A DNA stretch of 35,350 nucleotides from Prevotella sp. Lineage in GTDB: Bacteria > Bacteroidota > Bacteroidia > Bacteroidales > Bacteroidaceae. The notes below the pieces were generated by a model that did not search any database, was not told the DNA's origin, and saw only the letters and a list, made by a program, of their open reading frames with translations. The stretch spans positions 1-35,350 of the forward strand of contig JAFZCU010000004.1 in the NCBI GenBank assembly GCA_017556145.1, written 5' to 3'. The position numbers and the translations under genes are program-made. Below are positions 7,989 through 16,263 of this stretch, one piece after another (position 1 is the stretch's first letter; every line of letters begins with the position of its first letter).

Positions 7989-9722
7989 TTATTCTTTCTC
8001 TTTAAGGACGTAGACCTTCACCCAGTCCTTGTTGGCCATGTAGAGCGTCTTGCTGTTCTTGGGAATCCAGAAGGAGCAGCTGATCACATCCTTGAAGGTG
8101 CTCTTGGAGATGGCTGGCGGCGTGGGACAATTGAGGATGACGTCACGCAGCGACGGACACTTGGCGAAGGCCTCACCGCCAATCTTCTTCAGGGCGACGG
8201 GCAGTTCCACCTTGCTGAGCATAGTACACTCGAAGAAGGCGTCGCTGCCGATGCTGGTGACAGCGATGGGAACCTTGATGCTCTCCAAGGAGCTGCACTT
8301 CTCGAAGGCATCGTCGCCAATACTGGTGAGCGCCACAGGGAGTTCGATGCTCCGCAGGGCTGTACACTCCTGGAAGGCCTTCGTGCCGATCTTCTTGATG
8401 GTGTTAGGCAGGGCGATGCTGCGGAGGGTACTACATTTATAGAAAGTTTTGCTCTCAATTTCGGGGATGATACCCTGTATGACCACACTGTCGAGGGTAG
8501 CACAGCCTTCAAAGGCACTGTTGCCAAGCGATTTCACCTGAGCGGGGATGATGGCCTCGCGCAGGCTGGTACACTCGGCAAAGGCCTCGTCGCCGATCTT
8601 CGTCAGGGCTGAGGGGAATTCTATCTCTGCCAGGCTGCGGCACTGCTCGAAGGCACTGCTACCGATGGCCTTCACGCTCGAGGGGATGCTGATGCTATTG
8701 AGGCTGGTGCAGCCGAGGAAAGTGTTGGAGCCGATCTCGCTGAGGCTTCCCTGAAGGCTGACGGTGGTGAGGGCGGTACAATTCTTGAACACGCCGCTGC
8801 CGAGTTTGGAAACCTTGTCGAGGGTGACGGCGTCAAGGCTCTTGCAGTCCTCGAAGGCATTGCTGCCGATCTTGCTGACCATGGTCATCTCGATGGATCT
8901 GAGATTGTCGCAGTCCTCGAAAGCGGAATTGCCGATTTCGTCGACATCTTCAGGCAGGTCGATCATCTCAAGGCTCTTGCAGTCGCGGAAGGCATCGTTG
9001 CCGATGGATTTCATGCTCTCGGGGAAGCTGACGCTTGTGAGGGCCTCGCAACCTTTGAAGGCTGCGTTGCTGATCTTATTGATCTTGCCGATGATATTGA
9101 CGCTGGTGAGGGCCTTGCAACCGTTGAAGGCCTGCACGCCCAGGTCGTTAACGTTTTCCGGAATCTCTACGCTGCTGAGGGCCTTGCAATCCTCGAAGGC
9201 CTCATCGCCGATAACGGTGACATTCTTGGGAATCGAGATGCTGGCCAGACTCTCACAGCCCTGGAAGGCCTGATTCTCGATGGCGGTCACACTCTCGGGA
9301 ATCTGTATCTCAGGCAGGGCGGCACAGCCGTCGAAACAGCTCTTGCTGATGCTGGTGATACCTTGCGGGAGGGACACCTTCAGCAGTTGCTTGGCACCAG
9401 AGAAAAGCCCATTGGGCAGTTTGCTGGTGGGTTTGGCATCCTTGCCTTCTGTGAAGACGGCTTCAGAGATGTCGACACGGGTGACCACGCACTCGCCCTT
9501 CTTCTCATTGGCCTTGCTGCGGTTGACAATCTGCTGGAGCAGTTTGACATCGGCACTGTTGAGCGGGCCGCTGACTTTCAACTCAGAGATTTTGAACTTC
9601 TCGTCATTCTGGATTTGTGTCGAGAGTTGGCCGGCGGCGTCGACCGTCACATTCTTTGAAACTTGTGCGGTAGCAAATAAGGGGATAAAAGTAAAAAGGA
9701 AAATTAAACGATTGCTTGTCAT
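7989..9722 (-). CDS. BspA-like leucine-rich repeat exported protein
   Basis: A 577-residue protein with a signal peptide (about 1-19, MTSNRLIFLFTFIPLFATAQ) and a short mixed N-terminal domain (about 20-110). It then has 18 consecutive leucine-rich repeats of the LRR_5/BspA type, with a 23-residue period and the pattern C-x-x-L-x-x-I-x-(I/L)-P. The repeats run from about 120 to 545, so the DNA has a 69-base periodicity. The C-terminus is a capping segment ending YVLKEKE. No obvious Por-type sorting domain or lipobox is visible, so periplasmic or surface location is uncertain. BspA-like proteins often bind host matrix or other cells, but the ligand here is unknown. It sits between trmB (20-base gap) and mrp (one-base gap) in one minus-strand unit. 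Confidence 0.9.
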   Translation of the reverse strand: MTSNRLIFLFTFIPLFATAQVSKNVTVDAAGQLSTQIQNDEKFKISELKVSGPLNSADVKLLQQIVNRSKANEKKGECVVTRVDISEAVFTEGKDAKPTSKLPNGLFSGAKQLLKVSLPQGITSISKSCFDGCAALPEIQIPESVTAIENQAFQGCESLASISIPKNVTVIGDEAFEDCKALSSVEIPENVNDLGVQAFNGCKALTSVNIIGKINKISNAAFKGCEALTSVSFPESMKSIGNDAFRDCKSLEMIDLPEDVDEIGNSAFEDCDNLRSIEMTMVSKIGSNAFEDCKSLDAVTLDKVSKLGSGVFKNCTALTTVSLQGSLSEIGSNTFLGCTSLNSISIPSSVKAIGSSAFEQCRSLAEIEFPSALTKIGDEAFAECTSLREAIIPAQVKSLGNSAFEGCATLDSVVIQGIIPEIESKTFYKCSTLRSIALPNTIKKIGTKAFQECTALRSIELPVALTSIGDDAFEKCSSLESIKVPIAVTSIGSDAFFECTMLSKVELPVALKKIGGEAFAKCPSLRDVILNCPTPPAISKSTFKDVISCSFWIPKNSKTLYMANKDWVKVYVLKEKE

Positions 9723-9742
9723 ATTCTTGTTCTTTTAGGGGT

Positions 9743-10540
9743 TTATCTTGCTTTGTCGAGGCTGCTGCGCTTCGAGCGGTGGTAGGAGCGGTAGTCGTCG
9801 AGCTCGATCTCAACATCCGGCTCTTTGAGTTCGCCGTTGCGAGGCAGTTGCCATTTCATGTATTTGATGTTCAATCCGCGGGCAATCCACATGGATTCGT
9901 AATAGGTCTGGATAGAGGCGGCTTCGGAGAACTCGGAGTTTTCAGATTTTTCTGAGTTCTCCGAGTCATCTGAGAACTCAGCATATAAATCGGTCGTTCT
10001 CAGAAGGATGGGCAGGTGGTTATGCCCTACCATATAGGTGGTGTAGGTAAAAAGGAAGTTGGAGTCGGTCTTCAGGTGGATGATGCCACCGTCGACGAGG
10101 AACTTGCGATAGCGCTCCATAAAGTAAGTTGACGTGAGACGCTTGCGGGGGTTCTTCATCTGGGGGTCGGAGAAGGTGAGCCAGATTTCCTGCACCTCGT
10201 CGGCAGCGAAGAACCGCTCGATGATCTCGATGTTGGTGCGGAGGAAGGCGACATTCTTCAGACCTTCCTTAAGGGCCTGTGTCGCGCCTGTCCACATACG
10301 GGCGCCCTTGATGTCGACGCCGATGAAGTTGATGTCGGGATAGCGCCTGGCGAGTTCCACGGTGTATTCTCCCTTGCCGCAGCCCAGCTCGAGCACGATG
10401 GGATGCTGGTTGTGGAAATACTGCTCATGCCAGTGACCCTGCATCTCAAAGGGAACATGTTCCACTACCGAATAAGGGTACTGGAACACGTTCTTATAGG
10501 TTTCCATGTCGGCGAACTTCGCCAGTTTGCCTTTGCCCAT
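9743..10540 (-). CDS. trmB: tRNA (guanine-N7)-methyltransferase
   Basis: A 265-residue SAM-dependent methyltransferase that makes m7G46 in the tRNA variable loop. Motif I is [15 protein letters not shown] (about 49-63), followed by [12 protein letters not shown] and the [17 protein letters not shown] motif, the Bacteroidota version of the usual FPDPWPK block. The conserved C-terminal portion is [18 protein letters not shown]. Between LYAEF and IQTYYE there is a 17-residue serine/glutamate-rich run (190-206) where the homologues I recall have a short loop. The gene follows the DUF975-like gene by three bases. Its length and order of motifs are otherwise normal. Confidence 0.95.
   Translation of the reverse strand: MGKGKLAKFADMETYKNVFQYPYSVVEHVPFEMQGHWHEQYFHNQHPIVLELGCGKGEYTVELARRYPDINFIGVDIKGARMWTGATQALKEGLKNVAFLRTNIEIIERFFAADEVQEIWLTFSDPQMKNPRKRLTSTYFMERYRKFLVDGGIIHLKTDSNFLFTYTTYMVGHNHLPILLRTTDLYAEFSDDSENSEKSENSEFSEAASIQTYYESMWIARGLNIKYMKWQLPRNGELKEPDVEIELDDYRSYHRSKRSSLDKAR
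9923..9973 (-). repeat. 9-base (Ser-Glu-Xaa) tandem repeat inside trmB
   Basis: Seventeen codons on the coding strand read [17 protein letters not shown]. They consist of units TCG GAG AAC, TCA GAA AAA, TCT GAA AAC, TCC GAG TTC and TCC GAA. Synonymous codons differ between units while the Ser-Glu-Xaa pattern is kept. The run replaces a short surface loop shortly before the conserved C-terminal tRNA-binding part of TrmB. Confidence 0.85.
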
Positions 10541-10543
10541 ATA

Positions 10544-11176
10544 TTACATGAACTGTGACACTTCCGGCTTCTCTGCCTTCAGATCCTCGTAGGCGTGAGC
10601 CAGGGCGCTCTGCATGTACGGGTAAAGGAAAAGGAAACCGATACCGAGGGTCAGACCGGCCAGAATCATCCAGCCGAAGAAGCTCAGGAGCAGCCAGACG
10701 AGCTCACCCTTGTGGCCATCGGTCAGTTGCCAGCTCTTCTTCATGGCGTCGATGGCACCGATAGTCGGATCGTCCTTCAGGATGAAGCTGGTCATGACCA
10801 GACCTGCAGCGGCGATGATGCCAGGGACAATCAGCAGAATGAAGCCGATAACCTCGATCAGTTCACACAAGAATCCTGCAATGAAGATGCGCAGGAAATC
10901 CTTGTAGCCGTCGAAGAGATGGCCGTAGCCCAGATCCTCATCACGGATGAGACGGAGGAAGTAAACGACGAAACCCCAGCCCAATGGCAGACAGAGGAGT
11001 GTCCAGATACCCGACGTGCTATAGCTCATGACAAGATCGTTGCCCATGGGGGTCGTGATGGTCCAGTTGATACCAGCGGTGAGGATTAAAAAGATGAACG
11101 TGGCGATGATGCCCTTAGTCCACTTGCCCTCCAAACTGGCGAGCGCCTTGTTCTTGTAAAATTGATTTGATTGCAT
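10544..11176 (-). CDS. DUF975-like multi-spanning membrane protein
   Basis: A 210-residue integral membrane protein. Predicted helices lie near 22-40, 55-75, 95-130 (a long hydrophobic block containing IGFILLIVPGIIAAAG) and 160-190. The features KNKALASLEGKWTKGI at the N-terminus, the VPGI element and DAMKKSWQLTDGHKGEL in the cytoplasmic loop are typical of DUF975-like proteins. Their function is unknown. It lies 28 bases after ilvE and three bases before trmB, so it belongs to that transcription unit. Nothing in the context gives a specific role. Confidence 0.8.
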   Translation of the reverse strand: MQSNQFYKNKALASLEGKWTKGIIATFIFLILTAGINWTITTPMGNDLVMSYSTSGIWTLLCLPLGWGFVVYFLRLIRDEDLGYGHLFDGYKDFLRIFIAGFLCELIEVIGFILLIVPGIIAAAGLVMTSFILKDDPTIGAIDAMKKSWQLTDGHKGELVWLLLSFFGWMILAGLTLGIGFLFLYPYMQSALAHAYEDLKAEKPEVSQFM

Positions 11177-11204
11177 AATGTTATTTGTTTAATTGTTGGT
11201 AAAA

Positions 11205-12221
11205 CTATTCAATGACAACGGTTGTCCATCCGTGTTTGTCCTCGATCTCACCATACTGGATGCCACGCAGGGTGTCGAAGAGTTTCTTCGACTGTGGGCC
11301 TGGCTTGTCGCCAAATGAATAACGCTTGCCCGTGTCGAGATCGTCGATATAAGAAATAGGTGAGATGACGGCGGCTGTTCCGCAGGCACCTGCCTCCTCG
11401 AAGGTCTCGAGCTCCTCTTCAGGAATCGGACGACGCTCCACCTTCATGCCCAGATCCTCAGCCACCTGCATCAACGACTTGTTGGTGATAGAGGGCAGGA
11501 TAGAGCTGGACTTCGGTGTGACATAGGTGTTGTCCTTGATGCCGAAGAAGTTGGCAGCACCACACTCATCCATGTATTTCTTCTCCTTGGCATCGAGATA
11601 GAACTCGCAGGCGTAGCCTTTCTCATGGGCCAGGTTGTTGGCGAAGAGGGAGGCAGCATAGTTACCACCTACCTTATATTTACCTGTGCCGAGAGGCGCA
11701 CTGCGGTCGTAGTCGCGGATAATGACGTATGGATTAGCGGCGAAGCCTCCCTTGAAATATGGGCCTACGGGCGTAACGAAGATCAGGAAGCAGTACTCCT
11801 TAGCGGGATGAACACCCACCTGGGCGCTGGTTCCAATGAGCAGCGGACGGATATAGAGCGTGGCACCGCTCTCGTAGGTGGGAATCCACTCCTGGTTCAG
11901 GCGGACCACCTTCTTCACCATCTCACAGAACAGCTCTGTGCTTACCTCGGGCATCATGATACCACGACAGGTAGACTGCAGACGGGCTGCATTCTCGTCC
12001 ATGCGGAACACGCGCACCTTGCCGTCAGGACAACGATAGGCCTTCAGACCCTCGAATGCCTCCTGACCGTAGTGCAGACAGGTAGCGGCCATGTGCAGGT
12101 TCAGATACTCATCGGAGCAAACCTCGATCTCGCCCCATTTACCATCGCGGTAGTAACAACGTACGTTGTAGTCGGTCTTCATGTAGCCGAATGACAGACT
12201 ACCCCAGTCTAAATTTTTCAT
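11205..12221 (-). CDS. ilvE: Branched-chain amino acid aminotransferase
   Basis: A 338-residue class IV PLP aminotransferase of the long (BCAT II) type. It transfers the amino group between glutamate and the keto-acids of leucine, isoleucine and valine. Visible motifs are YGQEAFEGLKAYR near 51-63, RPLLIGTSAQVGVHP near 125-139 and GTGKYKVGGNYA, with K183 as the expected Schiff-base lysine. The C-terminus has EEAGACGTAAVISPI. Start ATG 12221 lies about 43 bases downstream of a consensus Bacteroidota promoter (12264-12294). It is the first gene of the minus-strand unit ilvE, DUF975-like, trmB, LRR protein, mrp. Confidence 0.96.
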   Translation of the reverse strand: MKNLDWGSLSFGYMKTDYNVRCYYRDGKWGEIEVCSDEYLNLHMAATCLHYGQEAFEGLKAYRCPDGKVRVFRMDENAARLQSTCRGIMMPEVSTELFCEMVKKVVRLNQEWIPTYESGATLYIRPLLIGTSAQVGVHPAKEYCFLIFVTPVGPYFKGGFAANPYVIIRDYDRSAPLGTGKYKVGGNYAASLFANNLAHEKGYACEFYLDAKEKKYMDECGAANFFGIKDNTYVTPKSSSILPSITNKSLMQVAEDLGMKVERRPIPEEELETFEEAGACGTAAVISPISYIDDLDTGKRYSFGDKPGPQSKKLFDTLRGIQYGEIEDKHGWTTVVIE

Positions 12222-12263
12222 TTGCTTATATCTTTTTTAATGTGATTTATGCATATTTGCTTG

Positions 12264-12294
12264 CAAAAGTAATCAAAATCTTGCTTTTAAGCAA
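12264..12294 (-). promoter_or_regulatory. Bacteroidota-type promoter of ilvE
   Basis: On the minus strand TTG (12294-12292), a 20-base gap, then TACTTTTG (12271-12264) match the -33/-7 consensus of the primary sigma factor in this phylum. The ilvE start follows about 43 bases later. Confidence 0.75.
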
Positions 12295-12332
12295 CAAAAT
12301 CGAACGAAAAATCACTTTTTCCTTCCTTTTTC

Positions 12333-12363
12333 TTGTCGGTTAGCACGAAAATCGCTACCTTTG
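12333..12363 (+). promoter_or_regulatory. Bacteroidota-type promoter of the outer-membrane protein gene
   Basis: TTG (12333-12335), a 20-base gap, then TACCTTTG (12356-12363), about 20 bases before the start at 12385. It is divergent from the ilvE promoter with 38 bases between the two -33 elements. Confidence 0.8.
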
Positions 12364-12384
12364 CTGCGTTTTTAAACATTATTA

Positions 12385-13101
12385 ATGATGAAAAAATTAC
12401 TTTTATTGGCATTTCTGGCAGTTGGAATGACGGCTAATGCCGAAACCATCGTTACCAACGATGATGAAGAACAAATTGAGAATAAGGGTGGTATTGATCT
12501 TGGCAAGGGTAAGGATGAAGATGACCGTTGGTCGATGCACCTCGCCTTGGGTGTTAACATCCCCACAGGTGCCCCTGATGGTGTGGAGTTTGCACCTTTC
12601 CGTTCATGGGAGTTCAACTGGACTATTGCTCAGTATGACTATACACCCGGCAAGTCAAATACGACACTTTCTGCCGGCTTGGGCTTCAACTGGCGCTTTT
12701 ATACGCTGAGCGGGCACAAGAACGGATTTGTCAAGGCCAATGATTTCGTTTCAGTACATGAGATTGGAACACAACTCGATGATTTCTCATCAAGTATCCA
12801 CACGACAGCCTTGACAATGCCTCTGCTCGTCAAGCAGAAGTTCAGCAAGAGCTTTGCCGTTTCACTGGGTGCCCAGCTGAACTGGAACTTCTATGCTTGT
12901 ACCAACAATTATTATGAGCAAGGTGACCGTGAGACAGATGAGTATGTGAAGAAGATCGGCCAGCGCCCCATCACCGTCGATGTGCTGGGTATGCTGCACT
13001 TCGGAGACTTTGCCGTTTATTGCAAGTATTCTCCGATGAGCGTGCTTAAGAAGGACCGTGGTGTTGACTTCAAGTCACTCGCCGTCGGCATTTATTTCTA
13101 A
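12385..13101 (+). CDS. Outer-membrane beta-barrel protein
   Basis: A 238-residue exported protein. It has a signal peptide (about 1-19, MMKKLLLLAFLAVGMTANA), an acidic linker rich in Asp and Glu (about 24-50) that may bind cations or be exposed, and then alternating amphipathic strands ending in an aromatic residue (SLAVGIYF). This is typical of a small outer-membrane beta-barrel. Segments such as WSMHLALGVNIPTG, TTLSAGLGFNWRFYTL and SFAVSLGAQLNWNFYA look like strands. It has its own promoter and converges on xseB with only five bases between stops. No specific function can be given. Confidence 0.8.
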   Translation: MMKKLLLLAFLAVGMTANAETIVTNDDEEQIENKGGIDLGKGKDEDDRWSMHLALGVNIPTGAPDGVEFAPFRSWEFNWTIAQYDYTPGKSNTTLSAGLGFNWRFYTLSGHKNGFVKANDFVSVHEIGTQLDDFSSSIHTTALTMPLLVKQKFSKSFAVSLGAQLNWNFYACTNNYYEQGDRETDEYVKKIGQRPITVDVLGMLHFGDFAVYCKYSPMSVLKKDRGVDFKSLAVGIYF

Positions 13102-13106
13102 GGCGA

Positions 13107-13301
13107 TTATTCGCGTTCGGCCTGAATCTTCTGGATTTCCTGTTCTGTACAGGTCAGTTTGTCCTTGCAGAACTTGATGAGTCGCTGTGCTTCCTTGAGT
13201 TGCACAGCGATTTCGTCGATGCTGTATTCATCGTTTTCCATCTTGCGCACGATGTCTTGAAGCTGGGCAAAGGCGGCTTCGTATTTCATTTCTTGATTCA
13301 T
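13107..13301 (-). CDS. xseB: Exodeoxyribonuclease VII small subunit
   Basis: A 64-residue helical protein, normal for XseB. It shows the family pattern YEAAFAQLQDIVRKMENDEYSIDEI followed by LKEAQRLIKFCKDKL. Several copies bind each XseA subunit to form exonuclease VII, which degrades single-stranded DNA to oligonucleotides. The ATG overlaps the xseA stop by four bases, so the two are translationally coupled. Confidence 0.95.
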   Translation of the reverse strand: MNQEMKYEAAFAQLQDIVRKMENDEYSIDEIAVQLKEAQRLIKFCKDKLTCTEQEIQKIQAERE

Positions 13302-14632
13302 TTTACTATGGATTTGATGGTTCCTTTTTCTAAACGGGTCTCAATCTCGTCGCCTTGGTGCAGCACCTGAGGGTCGCGGACAATCTTGCCGTCTTTCATC
13401 GTCATGCTATAGCCGCGGCTGAGCAAGAGGGCAGGGTCAAGGTTCTTGGCTTTCTCCTCGAGGAGTTGTAAGCGATGCTTCTCTGTCATCAGACGACGAT
13501 CGAGCAGGATAGGCAGTCTTCCCTCTAAGGTTCTGATTTTAGACTGGTGGGTGAGAATATGTTCTCTAACAGCTGATACCAACTGGTTGTTGAGCGCATC
13601 GAGGCGGGCCTCCTGGCGCACCTTGACATTGGCGAAGAGTCTGGGCAACAGCTCGGCGATGGTGGCAAACTGCGACTTGTAATAGGCCAGTTTTTGTTGC
13701 GCCAACCGTACGATTTGTTCCTGAGCATCGTTGAGGCTGTCCAAGACGGTTTTCAGGTGGTCGATGAGGAAAGTCGCTGCTGCAGTAGGTGTCTTCACCC
13801 TGGTGTGTGAGACCATGTCGAGAATGCTCTCATCGCGCTCGTGGCCAATACCTGTGATGATGGGTAGGGGGAAGTTTGCGACGTTTTCGGCCAGGGCCAA
13901 GGTGTCGAAACCAGACATGTCGCTGGTGGCACCACCGCCTCGGATGATGACGACGCAGTCGAAGGGGCTGTCAGAGTAATCAGAATACTCTGAATACTCC
14001 GAATACTCAGAGAAAATCTTCCCAAGGGCGGCGATGATGCTCTGCTCCACGCCCTCGCCTTGCATGATGGCTGGGAAAAGCTGGGTCTCAAACTTAAAGC
14101 CGTAGGGATTGTCGAAGAGCTGGTTGCAGAAATCGCCATAGCCAGCTGCCGTCTCACTGCTGATGACGGCAATGCGCTGACAAAAGAGTGGGAGTCGTAA
14201 TTCTTTCTGAAGGTCGAATACACCCTCCTCCTTGAGCTGACGGATGATCTCCTGTCGCTTGCGGGCCATGTCGCCGAGAGTGTAGGTGGGGTCGATGTCT
14301 GTCACGATCCAAGAGAAGCCATAGGCCTCGTGGAACTGTGCATAGACTTTCAACAGCACCTTCATGCCTGCGTGGAGCTGCTGGCCTGTGGTGCGCTCGA
14401 AATAGGGGCGTATAAGTATCCATTTCGAGGCCCAGCATCTGGCTGAGGCCTTGGCGATGGGGGTGGCTGTCTGCTCGTCTTTTTGGATAAGTTCCATATA
14501 ACAGTGGCCCCGGTTCTCGCGACACTCCGACAATTCTGCCTCTACCCAATATTCATCGGGCATCTCGTACTCAATCACGTCCTTTACCAGACTGTTGAGT
14601 TCATACAGCGTCAGTCTCTTGTCACTATTCAT
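13298..14632 (-). CDS. xseA: Exodeoxyribonuclease VII large subunit
   Basis: The catalytic subunit of exonuclease VII, 444 residues from ATG 14632; an in-frame GTG at 14641 is less likely. The N-terminal OB fold contains YWVEAELSECRENRGHCYMELI. The catalytic region has IAVISSETAAGYGDF, the IIRGGGATSDMSGFD loop, GHERDESILDMVSHTRVKTPTAAA, and then a long coiled coil. A run of Ser-Glu/Asp-Tyr repeats (about 208-222, bases 13967-14011) lies just before the strand CVVIIRGGG, where homologues have a short loop. The start overlaps the end of the protease gene by eight bases; GAGGTGAGAG upstream could serve as a ribosome binding site. Coupled to xseB downstream. Confidence 0.95.
   Translation of the reverse strand: MNSDKRLTLYELNSLVKDVIEYEMPDEYWVEAELSECRENRGHCYMELIQKDEQTATPIAKASARCWASKWILIRPYFERTTGQQLHAGMKVLLKVYAQFHEAYGFSWIVTDIDPTYTLGDMARKRQEIIRQLKEEGVFDLQKELRLPLFCQRIAVISSETAAGYGDFCNQLFDNPYGFKFETQLFPAIMQGEGVEQSIIAALGKIFSEYSEYSEYSDYSDSPFDCVVIIRGGGATSDMSGFDTLALAENVANFPLPIITGIGHERDESILDMVSHTRVKTPTAAATFLIDHLKTVLDSLNDAQEQIVRLAQQKLAYYKSQFATIAELLPRLFANVKVRQEARLDALNNQLVSAVREHILTHQSKIRTLEGRLPILLDRRLMTEKHRLQLLEEKAKNLDPALLLSRGYSMTMKDGKIVRDPQVLHQGDEIETRLEKGTIKSIVK
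13967..14011 (-). repeat. 9-base (Ser-Glu-Tyr) tandem repeat inside xseA
   Basis: Fifteen codons read SEYSEYSEYSDYSDS on the coding strand, from units TCT GAG TAT, TCG GAG TAT, TCA GAG TAT, TCT GAT TAC and TCT GAC AGC. This is the most regular of the three copies of the TCNGANNAN repeat. The unit is near self-complementary, so both strands show the same pattern. Confidence 0.88.
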
Positions 14633-16100
14633 ATCTCTCACCTCTTACCTCTGCTTTCCCTATCATATACGCCCGCCAGAAGTTTGGGATGCCATAACCA
14701 TAGATATTGTCAGGCTCCTGATATTGGCTGCTGGTCTGGCGCAAGAGGTTGATAATCTCAAGGGCGGTCTTATCGGGCAGGGCCTGCCACAGGCACGCCA
14801 CGAGCCCTGCGACGACGGGCGTTGAGAATGAGGTGCCCATGTCTCTGATCATAGTCCCTCTTCCTGATATCAGTGAGGTCGGACTGCCGAGGGCCATCAC
14901 ATCAGGTTTCACCCGTCCGTCCTGTGTCGGACCAACGCCACAGAAAGGGGCTACCCTTCTATCATAATTGACTGCGCCTACGGTCAGTATGTCGTTGGCA
15001 TCAGCAGGGAAGGTGATTTTCTTCCAAGGTCCTATGCCGAGGTTGCCTGCTGAATTAATCAGGATGATGCCCTTATTGGCCAGCATCGATGCCGTACGGC
15101 TGATGACGGCTGTATTCCCGTCGAGGTCGCGCAGGCGATAGTCGCCCAGATGATGGTCGTATTCATTGTATCCGAGGCTTGAACTGATGATGTCTACGCC
15201 TGCGGAGTCGGCAAATTCTGCCGCCATCGTCCAATAGTCTTCCTCTACAGGCTGTTCTGTCTGTTGATCCTCGCAGCGCAGCAGCCAGTAACGGGCTTCA
15301 GGGGCAGTGCCAACAAGAATCTGCGGCTCGTTGGCAGCCATCGCTGAAAGGACCTTTGTGCCATGATCTGTCTCGCGATAGAAATGTGGGCTCTTGGGGT
15401 AGACAAAGTCCTCTGCACCAAGAATGTTGGCCCGTAGGATGGCTGGTATCTGGTCGCAATTCTGAAAGCCTCCGTCGAGCACGGCAATGGTCATGCCCCA
15501 GCCTTTGTGTCCGAGATTATGCAGGCGGTGTCCATTGAGCATCTCAATCTGATCCCTGCCGTTGCCATAATGTTCACCTCGGATACTGTCCCAGGGGTTC
15601 CATTTGTCGTGAACCTTTACTTTCGGCAATCCGCGATCAATGGAGTCGGGGGATACCCACACCTGACGGGAAGCCTTGATGAAGTCGAGCGTTGCCAGAT
15701 GCTGCAATAAGGTCGTGTCATTGGAGCGCACAAGAACAGTGTTTTGCCATCGGCTGGTGCCAATAATCGTCCATTCCATTGATGATTTCCTGTCTTGATG
15801 GGCGAATCCGTTAGCTGTTTTTTCAATAGTTTTCAAGTATAGATGACTAACGGGCAGGTCTGTGGAGTCGAGTTGCAGTCCTTGTCTTCTGCGACGTTCA
15901 ATAGACTTATGGGAAAGCCATCTTCCCGGGTGCTCAAGGGAATAGGGCGAGCCTTGCTTGTCGTTGAGGGTATAGCGCCAGATATAATATTTCCCTCCAG
16001 GATATTCTTTCTTGGAGGAGGCTGCCGATGCTGATATCGTCATGGTGAGAAGCACGGCAATCATACATAGTATGGTCTTCAATGGCCTGACTGTTCTCAT
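14625..16100 (-). CDS. S8 family subtilisin-like serine protease, exported
   Basis: 491 residues from ATG 16100, which I prefer over the upstream in-frame ATG 16139 because a consensus promoter lies between them and the 16100 start gives a clean signal peptide (MRTVRPLKTILCMIAVLLT, cleavage near ASA-AS). The catalytic domain has Asp209 in AVLDGGF, His246 in DHGTKVLSAMA, Asn353 in INSAGN and Ser424 in GTSFSTPVVAG, so the enzyme should be active. Residues about 30-170 form an N-terminal prodomain-like region with SHKSIERRRRQG, seen in Bacteroidota subtilases. No C-terminal sorting domain is visible. Expected location: periplasm or outside the cell. The 3' end overlaps xseA, an unexpected pairing with a DNA exonuclease. 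Confidence 0.92.
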   Translation of the reverse strand: MRTVRPLKTILCMIAVLLTMTISASAASSKKEYPGGKYYIWRYTLNDKQGSPYSLEHPGRWLSHKSIERRRRQGLQLDSTDLPVSHLYLKTIEKTANGFAHQDRKSSMEWTIIGTSRWQNTVLVRSNDTTLLQHLATLDFIKASRQVWVSPDSIDRGLPKVKVHDKWNPWDSIRGEHYGNGRDQIEMLNGHRLHNLGHKGWGMTIAVLDGGFQNCDQIPAILRANILGAEDFVYPKSPHFYRETDHGTKVLSAMAANEPQILVGTAPEARYWLLRCEDQQTEQPVEEDYWTMAAEFADSAGVDIISSSLGYNEYDHHLGDYRLRDLDGNTAVISRTASMLANKGIILINSAGNLGIGPWKKITFPADANDILTVGAVNYDRRVAPFCGVGPTQDGRVKPDVMALGSPTSLISGRGTMIRDMGTSFSTPVVAGLVACLWQALPDKTALEIINLLRQTSSQYQEPDNIYGYGIPNFWRAYMIGKAEVRGERYE

Positions 16101-16108
16101 TCCGGCTG

Positions 16109-16140
16109 CAAAGTTACGAAAAAACGAATGAAAAGCCAAA
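16109..16140 (-). promoter_or_regulatory. Promoter of the S8 protease gene, decides its start
   Basis: On the minus strand TTTG (16140-16137), a 20-base gap and TAACTTTG (16116-16109) fit the Bacteroidota consensus. Transcription would begin only a few bases before ATG 16100, giving a very short leader and excluding ATG 16139. Confidence 0.8.
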
Positions 16141-16210
16141 TATATTTAGGCTTTTCTGAGTGCCAAGTAAGTTCGGCGTAGCCAAAGATACAAATATTTT
16201 CTGGAAATAC

Positions 16211-16241
16211 TTGTTTGGCACAATTATTTTTTGTACCTTTG
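16211..16241 (+). promoter_or_regulatory. Promoter of the MATE transporter gene
   Basis: TTG (16211-16213), a 20-base gap and TACCTTTG (16234-16241), followed by the coding start at 16264. It is divergent from the protease promoter. Confidence 0.8.
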
Positions 16242-16263
16242 CATCACGATAAGAAAACATGAC

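Noticed and set aside
7788-8612. Plus-strand frame of 274 codons with repeating Leu-Glu-Gly pattern
   Set aside because: It is the antisense reading of the leucine-rich repeats and the mrp N-terminus; the periodicity derives from the 69-base repeat.
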